DNA from: Capniomyces stellatus
Taxonomy: Eukaryota > Kickxellomycota > Harpellomycetes > Harpellales > Legeriomycetaceae
NCBI GenBank assembly: GCA_001661515.1
Contig: LUVW01000001.1
Coordinates: 723,307-787,306 of the forward strand
Direction of reading: 5' to 3'
Length of the DNA: 64,000 nt
Both the position numbers and the translations under genes were made by a program. Numbering within the stretch: position 1 is the stretch's first letter; every line of letters begins with the position of its first letter. The notes under the pieces are model-generated. The model did no database searches, was not told the DNA's origin, and saw only the letters and a list, made by a program, of their open reading frames with translations. Of the stretch, positions 1 to 12,726 are shown in pieces.

Positions 1-3000
1 AAGCACAGCCGGTCAAACTGTGCAAGGTGCTCGTAACTATACATGCTGTTTCTATTTGCTACTCTCTCGACACAATCCACTATGTGCCCCCGGGTATTCC
101 CTGTATCAATCAGATACACATGGCTCTTTGACGCATACATCAAAAACATATTCTTATTCTTAATTTTTGCCTGATCTACCACATTGCACCCAATCACGTT
201 AAACCTTGATCTATACCCGTCTGCTTCTTCATCCACCTGGTCTATCTCTTCATTCTCCGTCTCCATTTGCAATAGGTACATGCTTCTATCGCTATCATTG
301 CCCATTTCTCTGCCACTATCCAGCCGCATACTGAAAAAGTCGTTTAGTTGTTGTAGCTGGGCCAGTCTTATGCCTAGATTCCTTCGTCTCAGTTCCACCT
401 CCCTCCCCTCAGCTCCTCCCCCTTCATCTGGCCTTCCACCTGCCTGTCCCCTTGACTCCAACTCGGCATCAAGCATCTGTTGTCTAAGCTGGTCTAAAAA
501 TCTTCGTATTTGATCTTGCGGCATACCATTTGTACCATTTCCCCCGTTTGCGGCCACCAGCCCTGGGCGCTCAATCGGTGATGCAACCGCATCTAACATT
601 ATCACTTCATCCGCATCAAACGCACTCGAATTTTCAATATTCCAATCTATTTCCGCCTCCTCAACATTGTTAGTATCAAACAGGTCCGAGTAGTTTTGTG
701 CATATAAATCCGAGTCGTAACCTGATGATGTACTATAATATTCTGATGCTGAATAAGTACCATCCATTGATTCGCCACCGCTACTCCCACGCTGCTGCTG
801 CTGCTCACCTCCGGCTCTTTCTCGAGAAACTGTTTCCCCTCCATTCCTAGCCACTTCCGTCTGCAGACCCACTTGTGTGTTTATATCAGCTCCAGCACTA
901 CCCATGTTGGGCACAGATGCAGGTGAGCCCGACAAATCCTCAACAGCTACAGACTCTGCCACATCCTCTCTCTCTATTGGTCCCTCTACTGATCCCTCAA
1001 TAGATCCCTCAATAGGTCCACTCGCTGACCCTAACTCAAGTGTCTCTGATTGACCCTCCCCACCCTCAAGTTCAGAGGAAGAGTTTGGTTGATACTCTAT
1101 CTGAACAATGTTAACCTCTCTATCGCTGTTTGTCCCATTTCCCACATACTCTGAGTAATTATCCCCTCCATTCGACAAGTCTGAGCTTGGGTGGTATCCA
1201 GCGCAATCGCTACCATCACTTTCATATCCTCTCCCGTTATAATAATTTGAATTCTCTCTATTCAAGCCTTCTTCAGCCATCACTTCTGAATCACTACTAT
1301 TTAGCTCCTCACCATCACAACCACCTCCATGGCTTGCATCAGCGTTCCAGTCATCATTGTCAGGAATATTCATGCTTTCGTCATCCTCATCTTCTTCATC
1401 AATATTCTCATGGCCTGCATCAGCGTTCCAGCCATCATTATCATGGATCCACGAAACACCATCTTCGTCTTCTTCATCGACATTCTCATGGCTTGCATCG
1501 GCGTTCCAGCCATTAATATCAGGAATATCCATGCTTTCGTCATCCTCATCTTCTTCATCAGTACCTCCATGGCCTGCATCAGCGTTCCAGCCATCATTAT
1601 CATGGATCCACGAAACACCATCCTCATCTTCTTCATCAATATTCCCATAACCTGCACCAGAGTTCCAGTCGTTGGTGTCAGGAAACCAAATGTGTTCACC
1701 CTCCTCTCCGCTCACCTCGCTATCCTCTCTCCTAAATTCCCAAGGGTTGTCCCAACTTTCTTGGTCCTCGTGGTCAAAATCATCTTCATAAAGGTCATTA
1801 ATGTTTGCTACAGTTGACATTCTTCCAGCCCCCCATAAATCGGCTTCCTCGTACACACTCTCATTCCAGCCATTTGTAGCACCTATTCCACGACCATCTT
1901 CACCGTTTGCGTTATCAGTGTTGTTTGCCACTAGTGTTCTTCCCTGCGACACAAGTTCATTTTCTTCATTACTCGGTTCTTGGTTTGGCACCGTTAAATT
2001 CCTTGTCATGATATTTCCGCCCTCCACAGAACCATTTCCTGTTTGTGTTTGTACATTTACATCCAAATGGCCTTGTTCCTGTGCGCTATATTCATTTGCA
2101 AGCTCAATGTTCCTAAGTATCAACCCTACTATTGATTCTCTTGAACTTGGCTCTAGGTCAAAACCTGAGTTCTGTTGGCTGCCTCTACTTACTGCTACCA
2201 CCGGACTGTTTTCTTTTGACATTGTCACGTCAAATTTTGCGCAGTCAATAAACTTAACCGACCAGCCCCTAAATCACAAACCCCAAAAAATAAGTTATTT
2301 AGCTTCAATAAAAAGATTTTTTACCTAGCCACCACATTACAATCTGCTTTGTATCCATACAAACGTGTAAAATACATCCAAATATGCGTTACCATTGTCT
2401 ACCAACTCTTGCTACAAAAACAACATCTCCGCTCTTCGAATTGGTAACCCTGCATGTCCCATCTATGCTGCATGTGCTGAAATACTCCCCGTCTTTAGAA
2501 AACCCTACCGCAGGAATGTTATTGCTGTGTCCCTTAATCGAACACATGTTAAGCACTGCTATCACTGCCCCAAGTCTACTCGACTCGTCTATTTTCAATT
2601 CCAGCGTATACCCTATTATCCGCAAAACAACATTATATATTAATCCTTTTCAGAATATTTTCACCTTTTTTTCTTTTTGTTCATCTATATCAAATCGCTC
2701 TCATCCTGTCACAAATAACCACGCGTTTTTCTCACCTTCAAATCCCGAGTTGCTAAATTTACAATTGTCAAATCTGCTGGACTCAACACCAATAACTCGG
2801 TAATACGCACTTAAAATGGGATACAGCTCAATTAAAGAAACCCTATGCGAGTTTGAACTCACAGCAAGCATTCCGTACTTCATTTCCAAATCGCAGCCCC
2901 AAGACGAGTCCTGATTTCTAATTATTCAACCAATTATCGTTACCGCCAGCATAAAAACCGCTGTTTTTAATATAAAATGTACCATTAATAGATAGCTAGC

Positions 3001-4062
3001 CTATACCTACTTGAATATCAGCGGTGGTTTTGTCAAATATTCTATATCCCAAATCATCACAAACCCATTTTCGCAAACTGCTATTAAAACCTGTGTTCCA
3101 CAATTCAACTCCCGCACCAACAAATGATTTATAACCGGCTATTGATTTTTTTAAACCACATGTTAGTTGCCACAGAATACGCATACACATACACACACCG
3201 CAATTAGAGTCATTATGATTGTGTTACTCCTATACTTATTAGGTGTTGCATATAATTACCAAGATGATATTAACTTACACTATCAACCTCCTGTGTTTCG
3301 GGAGAAGTTCTGGATACTTTGTCAACCAATCCTTTCGGTACAATCAATCTCAACAGTTCGTTTTTAGGCGGTCGGAAATAGTCGTCCATACTCAATACTA
3401 TAATTTCAAACCCTGATGCTGGAATAACACATTTGTATATATATATATATATATATTAAATTCGAGTTAGTCCAATATCCAAATCTCTAATATTTTCACT
3501 TTATTTGTGCTTTTACTTCTTTTTTGTTTTCTGCTGTCACTTCACCGAGCCAGCATGCCATTAAATGCTGCTACATAACGAACAGGCACTACTTTCACCT
3601 TAACGCTGATCAGCAACAATATATTTATGTATTTATCTATGTATTTAGAGCTTACCGACAAACATTAGGCAAGTCGTTCCAACTTTACAAACCGACATCA
3701 AACTTAGTTTCTACAAAAAATAAAAGATGAAAATAAAAGGGAAATAGGCTTAGCGTAAACACACTGTTGACACAGTCTTTCATTATAGCAATGCAACGAG
3801 TTAAACATTGGCCTACTTACCCAAACCTCCAACTTTTTTACTGGGATACACCCTGCAAACACTTCGTTTACCTAAGGCATTTATAAAGTGACTGGTTATT
3901 TACAAGTACACAACATACGATCGACATGCAGTGTGGGCTATTTTTGTCGCCCCATTCTGCGTAGCCATGTAGATTTTAAAGAAAACAAGAAAGATCATTG
4001 TTGGAAAAAAAAATAAACGTGTGAATTCGTGTATATTTCCTTACAGTTATTTTGCTATCCAT
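1..4062 (-). CDS. CRT10: Crt10-like WD-repeat protein (3' end beyond window)
   Basis: Seven exons join in phase: 4062..4045, 3710..3656, 3418..3318, 3138..3011, 2917..2736, 2645..2393 and 2268..1, giving about 1000 residues with no stop before the left edge. The N-terminal half has WD-type strands: VLIAVCENGFVMIWDIE, GMLAVSSNSHRVSL and GHSNNIPAVGFSKDGEYF, followed across the last junction by RQWGWSVKFID. This order fits my knowledge of the fungal Crt10 family, which in yeast affects ribonucleotide reductase transcription; the role here is inferred. After the propeller comes an acidic, Gly/Ser/Asn-rich region with tandem repeats (1344-1680), then a further folded segment near the edge (MYASKSHVYLIDTG). 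The first exon has only 18 nt, so the start is the least certain part; exons 2 to 7 are well supported by phase. It lies in tandem with the MMADHC-like gene on the same strand. Confidence 0.78.
1344..1680 (-). repeat. Acidic tandem repeat inside the Crt10-like gene
   Basis: Trp-Asn codons recur at 1344, 1425, 1503, 1584 and 1662, so units alternate between 81 and 78 bp. Each unit encodes GWNADA-x-H followed by DEEDED. One unit type then has GVSWIHDND and the other has DESM-x-IPD. The alternation makes a 159-bp higher-order repeat whose two copies are nearly identical, which suggests a recent dimer duplication. Confidence 0.9.
3436..3457. repeat. (TA)n microsatellite in Crt10-like intron
   Basis: A pure TA run lies between a CTAAC branch-like sequence and the CAG acceptor of the intron spanning 3419-3655. 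Confidence 0.9.
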
Positions 4063-4297
4063 TGGAACTTTTTTTACGCTTTTAGTCTACCGCGCTTATG
4101 GTTTTTATACACCTACACCTGGTGCTGTGAAATCTTTCTGGTATTCGATCTGTATGCACCTTCGTGTCAAGTTGGGTTTTTTTTCTCTTCAATCGTTTCC
4201 TGTCTATAAATTTGTGTTTTAATATCCTTCGAATTACAATGGCAGCTCTCACTCTACATTGAAGCTCGGACTTTAAACAAACTATTGAGCCCACGCC

Positions 4298-4330
<33 letters not shown>

Positions 4331-5475
4331 CTCTGGAAATCCAACCTTTCGCCTTTTTATACTTTACTTTTAGGTTTTCGATATCGAATTTGTTGATCCT
4401 GTCTACACTTCCAATCAAATTTAAAAAGTACAAGCTTTACTTGCATTTATCTTTTCCTAGTAGCTACCTCGCTCTCTATGTCTTTATTTGCCTTTTTCTT
4501 GCTTTTATTTTGCTGTCGATTTTGCAATTCTTCTATCTATCTGTCTATCAATCAAGTGCCTGAGCCAAGTTATTTTTTGTTTAATTACAGTCGCTTTACG
4601 TGCACGCTCAAGATTCAATTCCCTTTCTATCCACACTAGATTTATACCGCCAGTCTTACCTTTTGATTTAATCTACTTTCACTGTCCTGTGTTTTTTTTG
4701 TGCTGTTCCTGTCATTAATATTATCTGGAATTACATTAATCAATTCCAACTACGCTAGTCCTTAATTACATTAAAGTGCAAATTTTGGTCCTTGACTTTA
4801 AAAAATCAACCAAAGTACCATTGACTTGCGGGAATTATTAAGCAAGCTTTATTGTATTCAATACTTTCCGACATACAAAGTTACTAAAAAGGCTTTTACT
4901 TTTGGGCAATAATAAACTCTTGATCCCGCTAGTTCCTCTATGCCTTCATATTCGCCATTCCAAGCTTTATCGCCTTTCGATTTAATTGGACTTTACAGAA
5001 TTTAGCTGACCTCGATTATTATTATGCCACCCTATTCTGCCCCATTCGCATAATTTCCAGCTCCTTTTGAGAGCTTTATTTGTTCAGCATCCCTGAACTT
5101 TAATTACTGGGTTTAGTAACTTGGTGCTTAATGCTGCAATTGAAACGTTCCAACTTTGTGGATCAGGAAACACGACCCATCTGTAGTATAGAAACAAGCA
5201 GTAACTAGTCTCACAGGTGGTAAAACTTTTTTTTAAAGTGCAGCCCAGAATTTATAAAAGTCTGCCGAAACTATATCTAACGTTACTTTATTGTTTGCCC
5301 GTATTAAGCAAGTCGGATGTGTATAATTAAACCAATAAAAGAAATATTGCGCAGAAGGTATAGTAGGGCTTAAAATAGTAGTAATATTAGGGTTTTCATT
5401 TGATTTTTTATAGTCTATTTACAGCAATTTTACAAAATTGTTCATCACGCCTTTACGTCCGACCTCTGTGCCGTA
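4063..5475. other. Spacer, no gene supported
   Basis: AT-rich spacer between two genes on the minus strand. It holds a (TA)n run at 4300-4328 and would include the promoter of the Crt10-like gene. The open frames here are short and show no motif. Confidence 0.6.
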
Positions 5476-6510
5476 TCAAGTCGTACGCTTTTCCATGGAT
5501 TTTAACACGGTATGCACCGTTTCTAGCGAGGCTGTCGTGAACGCTGTCGCGGGGTATACATGCGTACTCCACTCAGGGTGAGATAGCACGCTACACTGTC
5601 CAACATTTACCAATTGATACTTTAGTAGACTATGGCAACAGGGCACCTCTGGATATACTGTTGGGCCACTCCTAGTGAAAACCTACCAAATTAATGAGAA
5701 AAAAAAAGAAAATCGTTATTCTCGGTTTTGGGTGCACATACAAAGTACTGATGTTAGTGCGGGTGTAGCCTAAACAGTTCCAATCCCACTCTCAACTTTT
5801 TGGTATATTGACAATTATTTTACAGTGGCTGTATATGCACAAGCTTGAAGTTCATTAAAGCAGCAATAATTAAGCACTTACAGGTGTTCCTGATGCAGGA
5901 CAGATTATATCCGCCCAATGTCCAAACTTTTTTATTTTTGCTACAAACTCTGCACCCCACTTGTAAAACTAGAACAGTATTGATACATTTATGCGGTAGT
6001 GTGTTAGTATTTTAATAATTAAGGTTTGTTATTAGAGGTTTGAAAGTATTGTTGCTGGCATACTTTTATAGCAACATTTTTAATATGTACAATTGGCGCT
6101 CAGTGCTTTTATTAGGGCAACAGCAATAGCAACAATAACATTGGTTTAGTTAGAGCTTTGCTCCTAATTTAAAATACACTTACCAGCACTAGTTTTTCGT
6201 TTTTCTCTTCCTCAGACTCTTTGTCCCAAACTATCAAACTCGACTCTGTTTTTTGAAATGTGGGAATAATCAGCACATTGTCTAATGACTCGTCTTTTAA
6301 CTCGGGAAATACAAGTTTTATGTCTCGTTTGATGGATTTTGGACAGGTATGGACAGAGTACTGTAGACTACATTCTTTTTCCTGTACCACTGAACTCAGC
6401 TTGCTGAAAATACTAGACAACTCCAAGGCTGTATTCTTCACGTTGAAGGTTTGGTAATACGGCCCAAACAAAGGTGTGTTCTTGGATATTACCGCAGGGT
6501 TGCTTGACAT
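5476..6510 (-). CDS. MMADHC/CblD-like (DUF2246) protein
   Basis: Three exons, 6510..6184, 5968..5882 and 5682..5476, join in phase 0 at GTAAGT donors to give 206 residues. Matching blocks in order are CPKSIKRDIKLVFPEL, IPTFQKTE, a Glu-rich EEEKNEKL stretch, GHWADIICPASGTP, then VNVGQCSVLSHPEW and VYPATAFTTAS before the stop. These match my knowledge of the MMADHC family, which in animals delivers cobalamin between the cytosolic and mitochondrial branches of B12 use. The Cys in GQCSV falls where the animal protein has its conserved Cys before the His-x-x-Trp block. The protein begins directly in the conserved domain and no long targeting extension is visible. A B12 role here is inferred; no other B12 gene is in the window. 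Confidence 0.85.
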
Positions 6511-9500
6511 TTTTATTTTTTTTATAGTTCTACACGTGTGTGTGTGTATTCCAGATCTCTCAATGTTCGCTGATTCGATGTTTGCCGTTGTAGCGTTACT
6601 TCTTTTTTTTAGTTTGCTTCTCGAGTCAGGTAATAGTAGGTTCTACCTTTGTTTTAGAATCGTGCTTAGATATTTCGTGTTTTTTTTTGAAATAAATATC
6701 AGGGAATAAGAGTAGTGTATATATAATGATTTATAAATAAAATTAGTACAGTCTAATCTCGTTGAAACAAACTAAAAAATAGTTTAAGCAGATGTCTAAA
6801 GCACCGCCTTTCTTCTATTAACTAACCGGGGGCTTTTCATAGTAAACCCTTCAAGTTAAGGGTTCTGAAATCAACTTGCAAGAAAAGAAGAAAAAAAGGC
6901 ATAATTTAATTAATACATTTCTTAACGTGGAAAATAAATGTACAAATGATTAAAAAAAAATCAAATTGACCAATAGCACGACATAACAGTTTTATATTAA
7001 TAATTCAAACCGCTAAATTCTTCAATTCTGATTTGATCAGCCCTCATCTTGATTCGCAATGTCTTTTTTTTTGCTTGAAATTTCATCATTTCATTTTGCC
7101 ATTTTAAGCTCGAATTGATCAAGCAGAATATATAGTGCGCATGAGTATTTGTCACAATAACTACAATAACACAACACAACATAACGCTAGATTTATTGCT
7201 CACAAATTTGAGCTAGTAAAAAAGCAATTGGTGAAATATTGAAGAAAAAAATAGGCAGGTGCTTTGTTATTTATTCAATTGGTTCGCTACTTTTCAAAAT
7301 AAGTTGTCACCAAGGATTAATTACAGTAACGGTAACAGTAACGGTAACAGTAACAGTAACGGCAATTTCGTTTCTAATGTGTTGGTAGAATCACACTGTA
7401 TACTCACAATCATATTTATCGATTTGGCAAGGTTTTGGGCCATAAACGTTATTACTTTATTATTAAGCAACTCTTCACGGTTGGCCTAGTCAACATGACA
7501 TTTTCAACCTGATCTCTTATTGTAATTGTAAATAGGATTAATAAACCAATTACCGAACCATTGCTATTTAATTGGCATTTGTTACTTATTGCAAACTAGC
7601 AATTTTAAGTGCTCATATCGATAACAACTAACCGGAACTCCAGTTTTACAGAGATTCGACATAGCAAGGGTTTCTACCCACGGCTTAATTAATACACTTG
7701 GCGGCATTTTACTCTTTGGTACGCTATGCTTCCTAAAAACCATGCTCTTTTCTATAGCAATTTGTTTACGTATTTATTATCTCTGTAGTTATCATACGCC
7801 CGTTTTTTTACTTTTAAAAATTTCGAGTTTTAATATTAAACGTCCCGAGTTTTATTTTGAAATATAACGCTGGCGCTAGCAGATTTTGTGGCTTTTGTAG
7901 TTGAGAGCTACGTTATATACTTTATTGAGCGCGGTTATTGAGTTTAGAGATCCAAGTTATTTCGGCAAAGCAACGAAATATCTAGCAAATTTGCTAATAT
8001 TGAAGATCCAAATATAATAGACTTTTGGTCATACCAAATTATTCGGAAAAAGAAACGCTGTGTCAATAAAAACTGAAAAGAAAGTTTAGTTTAGACAAAT
8101 CGACACGATTGTGAATCAGCCTCAATAGAATCACCGAACAATCATTTCGATGTAACCCTAAATAATCGAAACAAAACAAAGAAAAGAAAAGCAAAACAAA
8201 GCAAAACTCCGGCTTTATCGTACAAGCTAATTTTATTTATTAAAACAACAAAGCTGCTTTAATAAGCATAGTCTATTGTGACATTATTAACAATTTGGTT
8301 CTGAACCTGGTTTCTGCTTGGTCGTTAATTGCCCTTTGTTTTATTTTATTTTTCTTATTGATTTTTATTTTACAATTAGCTTTGTTTTGTTTAGCCTCAT
8401 GATGCATCGTTCCATATACAATGCCTTTGCTTGTGCTTCAGTTTTTACTTGAGGCAACATATTGCGCTATCCGGCCTTTCTAAAAGGCACTCTGTATTTA
8501 AGTCCAAAAAAAATGGACTTGGGTTGTCTGGCTGAGTCTCTTTCGGATTCTCAGAGGAATCTGCGCAGCGTTTATCGACTTCCTGCCACATGGTGTTTAT
8601 ATAAACATTACAGCAAGTAGTATATAATGTGTTACTGCATATTCTGCCCATTTACTTATTGAGTTTTGGACTCTGTTTTCAAGCTAAAAAAGAGTTTGAT
8701 CTGCCCAGACCTAGATAATAATAATAATAATAATAATAATAATCCTTGAAATTAAATAGTTTTGAAAACCCGGAATAGCATTTTTTTTCTTTCTTTTTTT
8801 TGAAAGGTAATTGGAGCAATTATAGGATGTCATTATTTTAACTGGCATCAAACTCATCGTTGAACCCGATGTTGGTGTAAACAAATCAATCAGGCGAATA
8901 ATCAGTTGTTGAAATAGAAAATAAATGATTTTAACTCGCTACCTCATCCAAACAGCATTTTAAAAGAAGTCAACCAAGAGACTCGAGGATTCAATGTGAT
9001 ATTCTTTAAAATGGTATTAGTTGAGGAAGTCCGTTCTAAGCTTTGTAAAGTATCTTTGAAACTAAAAAACCTACCAACTACAAAAACAAAGCTTCAATAC
9101 TATACCAGAGGCCGAGTTTGCTAAAAGAAGAAAAAACAATGCAGCATTAGCTATTATAAATTTAAGTCAATGCTGTTTATTAGCGTTGAGATGTTTAATT
9201 GCTGCCACTAGTTATTTAAATAATTGGATAAAGCAACCTTAGCAATTATCAAAAAGATTGTGAGCAGCAATTCAATTACCAAAGTGCAAGACCCGAAACT
9301 CCTTTGTTAAATTACACTCGAGTAAATTTAACTGGAAAAGTTTGTACAAGCTCCCAGGCCCAACTCCCAGCTCTAGTAGCCCTACTTTGTCTGTCATATT
9401 ATCAGACCAGTTCCAGTTTTAATGATATTTATATCAATCATGTGATTGGAAGTTTGACCTGAATTTATAATAATATTTAGCGTGCTTCTTTTGAAATGAT

Positions 9501-9970
9501 GAAAGAAACAAGAATAAGATATGATTTGGTTTTAAAATAAAGCAATTTGGTTAGCAAAAAGAGTTGATAAAAGGAAGAAGAAAAATAACCTTGGCTCTTG
9601 GTAAAATAAAAAAGGGCAATATATAAAACTAATCCTTTGATGACAACTTATATTATTTTATTTCTTAATCAAAACCCAGTGTTTTTTTTGTCATTTAGTG
9701 AATTGACATTGCGCTGCTAATATATATATATGCTATTTATTACTTTTCGTCAAGAAAATAACTAACTGTTTCAATAAAGAGTTTAAAGACAACAATTTGC
9801 AAAAACGCAGATATAAGGAACACCGGCACTTATCACACTTTAACTTGAACTCAAAACTCAAAGTCAAAACTCAAAACCAACATCAGGAAAACAAAACAGT
9901 GTCAGAACGAATAGCAAATATTGTTCGACATACAAGTTGACGAGACTGACAAAGTTCAGAGAGCATATTA
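6511..9970. other. Long AT-rich spacer
   Basis: No gene is supported. It contains a TAACGG/TAACAG hexamer run near 7321-7362 and an ATA/TAA trinucleotide run near 8713-8742. A 68-residue open frame at 8445-8651 (-) looks mildly coding but has no partner exons or motif. Confidence 0.5.
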
Positions 9971-11892
9971 ATGACTGGTGTAGCTTTACTTTCTACCACA
10001 ATGCTAATGAACACAATGACTTTTTTATTCTCAATACTAATTACAATGTACTACGCATCTGTCAGCGGTTCAATAGTGCTGCCGGTAAGTAAAAAAAAGG
10101 CTGGTTATGTTGTATATATATACGCTTACTTATTTGTTGTTTGGTTTTATATCGGTAAACAGAATGAGGAGGATATATGCACAGCTTTGTATCTGGGAAC
10201 TGGGCTAGCTCAATAACAAGTTCCGAATGAAATAATTGTTTACACGTGTAATTAATTGTAATGCGTATATATAATGTATATATTATAGGATTCGAATATA
10301 ACATTGTTTGTAAGTAGTTGCATGACAAACGGACTTTTTTTACCGCGTTATATATATATATAACTTAAACATAAAACAAGAGCATGGAGTTGAATTCAGA
10401 AAGACAGAGTAAGAATAGGACAAAGAAAGAAGGGAAATTATGGGATCTAACTATATAAAAATGATATAAATAGGATCAACGAGCGGCATTTGGGCCGGGA
10501 ATAGATCCAAGTGGGATGACAGCTAAGCTGTTGATAGTAGGCGACACTATTTCTGGTGATAAATATGGCTGTAAGCCAATAAATCATAGACACAGTGAGG
10601 ATGAAAAGTGGATTGCTCTGATCCAGCGGGGAAACTGTCCGTTCATTAACAAGGTTAGAAACATGCAGAATTATGGAGCCTCGGCTGTTATAATTGCCGA
10701 CACAGTCTATAACATACCCGTTGTTATGTACGCGCCAGGTAAGCCCAAAAAAAGCATAGAAAAGCAAAGCAAAGCAAGGCTTTGGTATAAACGTGACATT
10801 TGTATTTATAAGGAGGAAAAAGAACCCAAAAGATGTGGTTTCTGACAGATTCTTTAATTTTGTTTGGTTTAGACAACGCGTTCGACATAGAGATTTACTC
10901 TACATTTATTATAAAGGATGTTTACCAAGAGATAATTGAGGCGTCACGGGCTAAAGGTGGTAAACTCAACATTAGGCTGGTAGATAGCGACTTTCCTGAA
11001 CCGTAAGTTAACCTAAGGCTTGGCAATTCTGGGTCTATGCTTAAACTATATGACCTTTTCAATACAAAAAAAAATAGCTGTATAAATGCTTACGTGTATG
11101 CTTACGAGTTTACTAGTTATACCTACTAACACATTTAATTTTCTTAAATGGAAACAGCACGTTTTTGGAAGTCATACTCGTTGCGCTAGCGATACCCATC
11201 ACGTTCTTTTTGCTCGGATTCTTTGCATATTGGATTCGCGATAGACAGCAGAAGATACGAGACCTGGCTCCACATGACATAGTCTCTGGGCTTCCAATTC
11301 GGAAGTTTTGCATATCCAAGTTTAGCGAAGGCGATGACACAAAGTGCCCAATTTGTCTAGATGATTACACTGATAGTATTGAGTTGAGAGTACTTCCTTG
11401 CAGGCATGAGTATCATGTTGGATGTATAGGTACGCATTTCGCCAAACCATTAGTAAACTATGTTTATCTGTCTGTACCGGTTGTCCGCTGCCCTTACTTT
11501 GGCACTGAGTAAGCCTATCGTAAGGGCGATAGAATCGGTTAATGTTTGACACTGAATAACTTTTGTGCTAAAACCTCTACACCAATTAGACCACTGGCTC
11601 ACGACATTCAAGAAATACGTAAGTTGAGGGTGTGATCATAAAGTCATTTGTGCTCAGTAACAAGCAGGTTTTGAGCTCTCTAAGCTCTTGGCTCTGATCT
11701 TGAATTTCTACCTTTTCTTTTACTTTGCCTTTACTTGATCTAAACCGATCAACGGTACCTTTTTTTACATTTGAACTGATGATGTAATGACTATTCGTGT
11801 TTGTTAAATAGTGCCCCGTTTGTAAATGCAATGTGTGTCCTTCAACTGAAAATACTGCCTTACTCAGCTCAGCTACCGAAACACATGTATAA
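9971..11892 (+). CDS. PA-TM-RING E3 ubiquitin ligase
   Basis: Six exons, 9971..10084, 10474..10738, 10873..11002, 11158..11429, 11590..11618 and 11812..11892, join in phase to 296 residues. Residues 1 to about 33 are a hydrophobic signal peptide. A protease-associated domain follows (AAFGPGIDPSGM, then KWIALIQRGNCPF and YGASAVIIAD). A single transmembrane helix lies near residues 173-196. A RING-H2 domain lies near 233-274 with CPIC, LPCRHEYHVGC, DHWL and CPVC, so all eight zinc ligands are present. This is the architecture of endosomal or vacuolar membrane ligases of the RNF13/GRAIL type: PA domain in the lumen and RING in the cytosol, where it recruits an E2. The tail after the RING is only about 20 residues, shorter than in many relatives. 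Introns 1 and 3 have CTAAC-like branch sites. Confidence 0.92.
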
Positions 11893-12726
11893 TACCGTCT
11901 CTAGACACTGTTGGCTTGAATATGTGGCCTTTTTACAATAGCTGCTTGCACTAACCTGTTATTTTATTCATATTTCCTTTCAACATTCTGTTTTTTTTTC
12001 CTCTTCCTATTTCTTGTTATTTCTATATTCTTTTGATACACACTTATATTTCCTTTGTCACACTATGTATTAAATCTATACTCAAAAGATCATTTACTTT
12101 TTTTGTTTCTTACCCAATACTTTGGCTTTACTGTAAGCAACTTATAGCCGTTCTTTTATAATAATAACAATATGCGTAACTGCGCTTTTTTTTATTTAAC
12201 GCTCGTTTGTTGGCCTTTCAACATTACTGGCTTTTTATTGATTGAAATTCATAGTGTTGTTACTTGGGGAGGCCAACGATAGACGTTTTTAGTTTTAGTG
12301 ATCTTTTCCGCATCTAAATCCAGTAAATACAATGTTGTGTTTTCAAGCAACTTGTCCATTTCTTAGCATATTGTTAAGATTTTCAGAAAAAGAAAACTGT
12401 AAATGTCTCCATTCGTTATTTTTACATTGAAACTAAATCGATTTAGGTTTTGGGAGATTTAGGTGATAATCCGACCAAATTATTGGAAATCCAAACACTT
12501 TTTTGTTGTGTTGGAATTTGCTGTTTTGCTTTTATCTTTACTTTTACTTTACAACTGAAATACAACCTTGAGATTTGTCCGATTCGGCTATATTGCTACG
12601 CTATAGTAAGGAACACCTGTTTAGAGCCAATATTACTATCTTAAAGCCGGCCTCAGTAAAAACAATTGTCCTGTTTTACACTTGAACAAACAGACATATA
12701 ATTATAAAGGAGCGAATTTTACCACA
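11893..12726. other. Spacer between RING ligase and OMA1
   Basis: T-rich sequence just after the RING stop suits a 3' UTR, and the last part would hold the OMA1 promoter. No other gene was seen. Confidence 0.6.

Noticed and set aside
8445..8651. 68-residue minus-strand open frame with several Cys
   Set aside because: No signal peptide, motif or phased neighbouring exon.
10280..10330. GGATTCGAATA resembling a tRNA B box
   Set aside because: No A box or cloverleaf around it; no tRNA or rRNA gene was found in the window.
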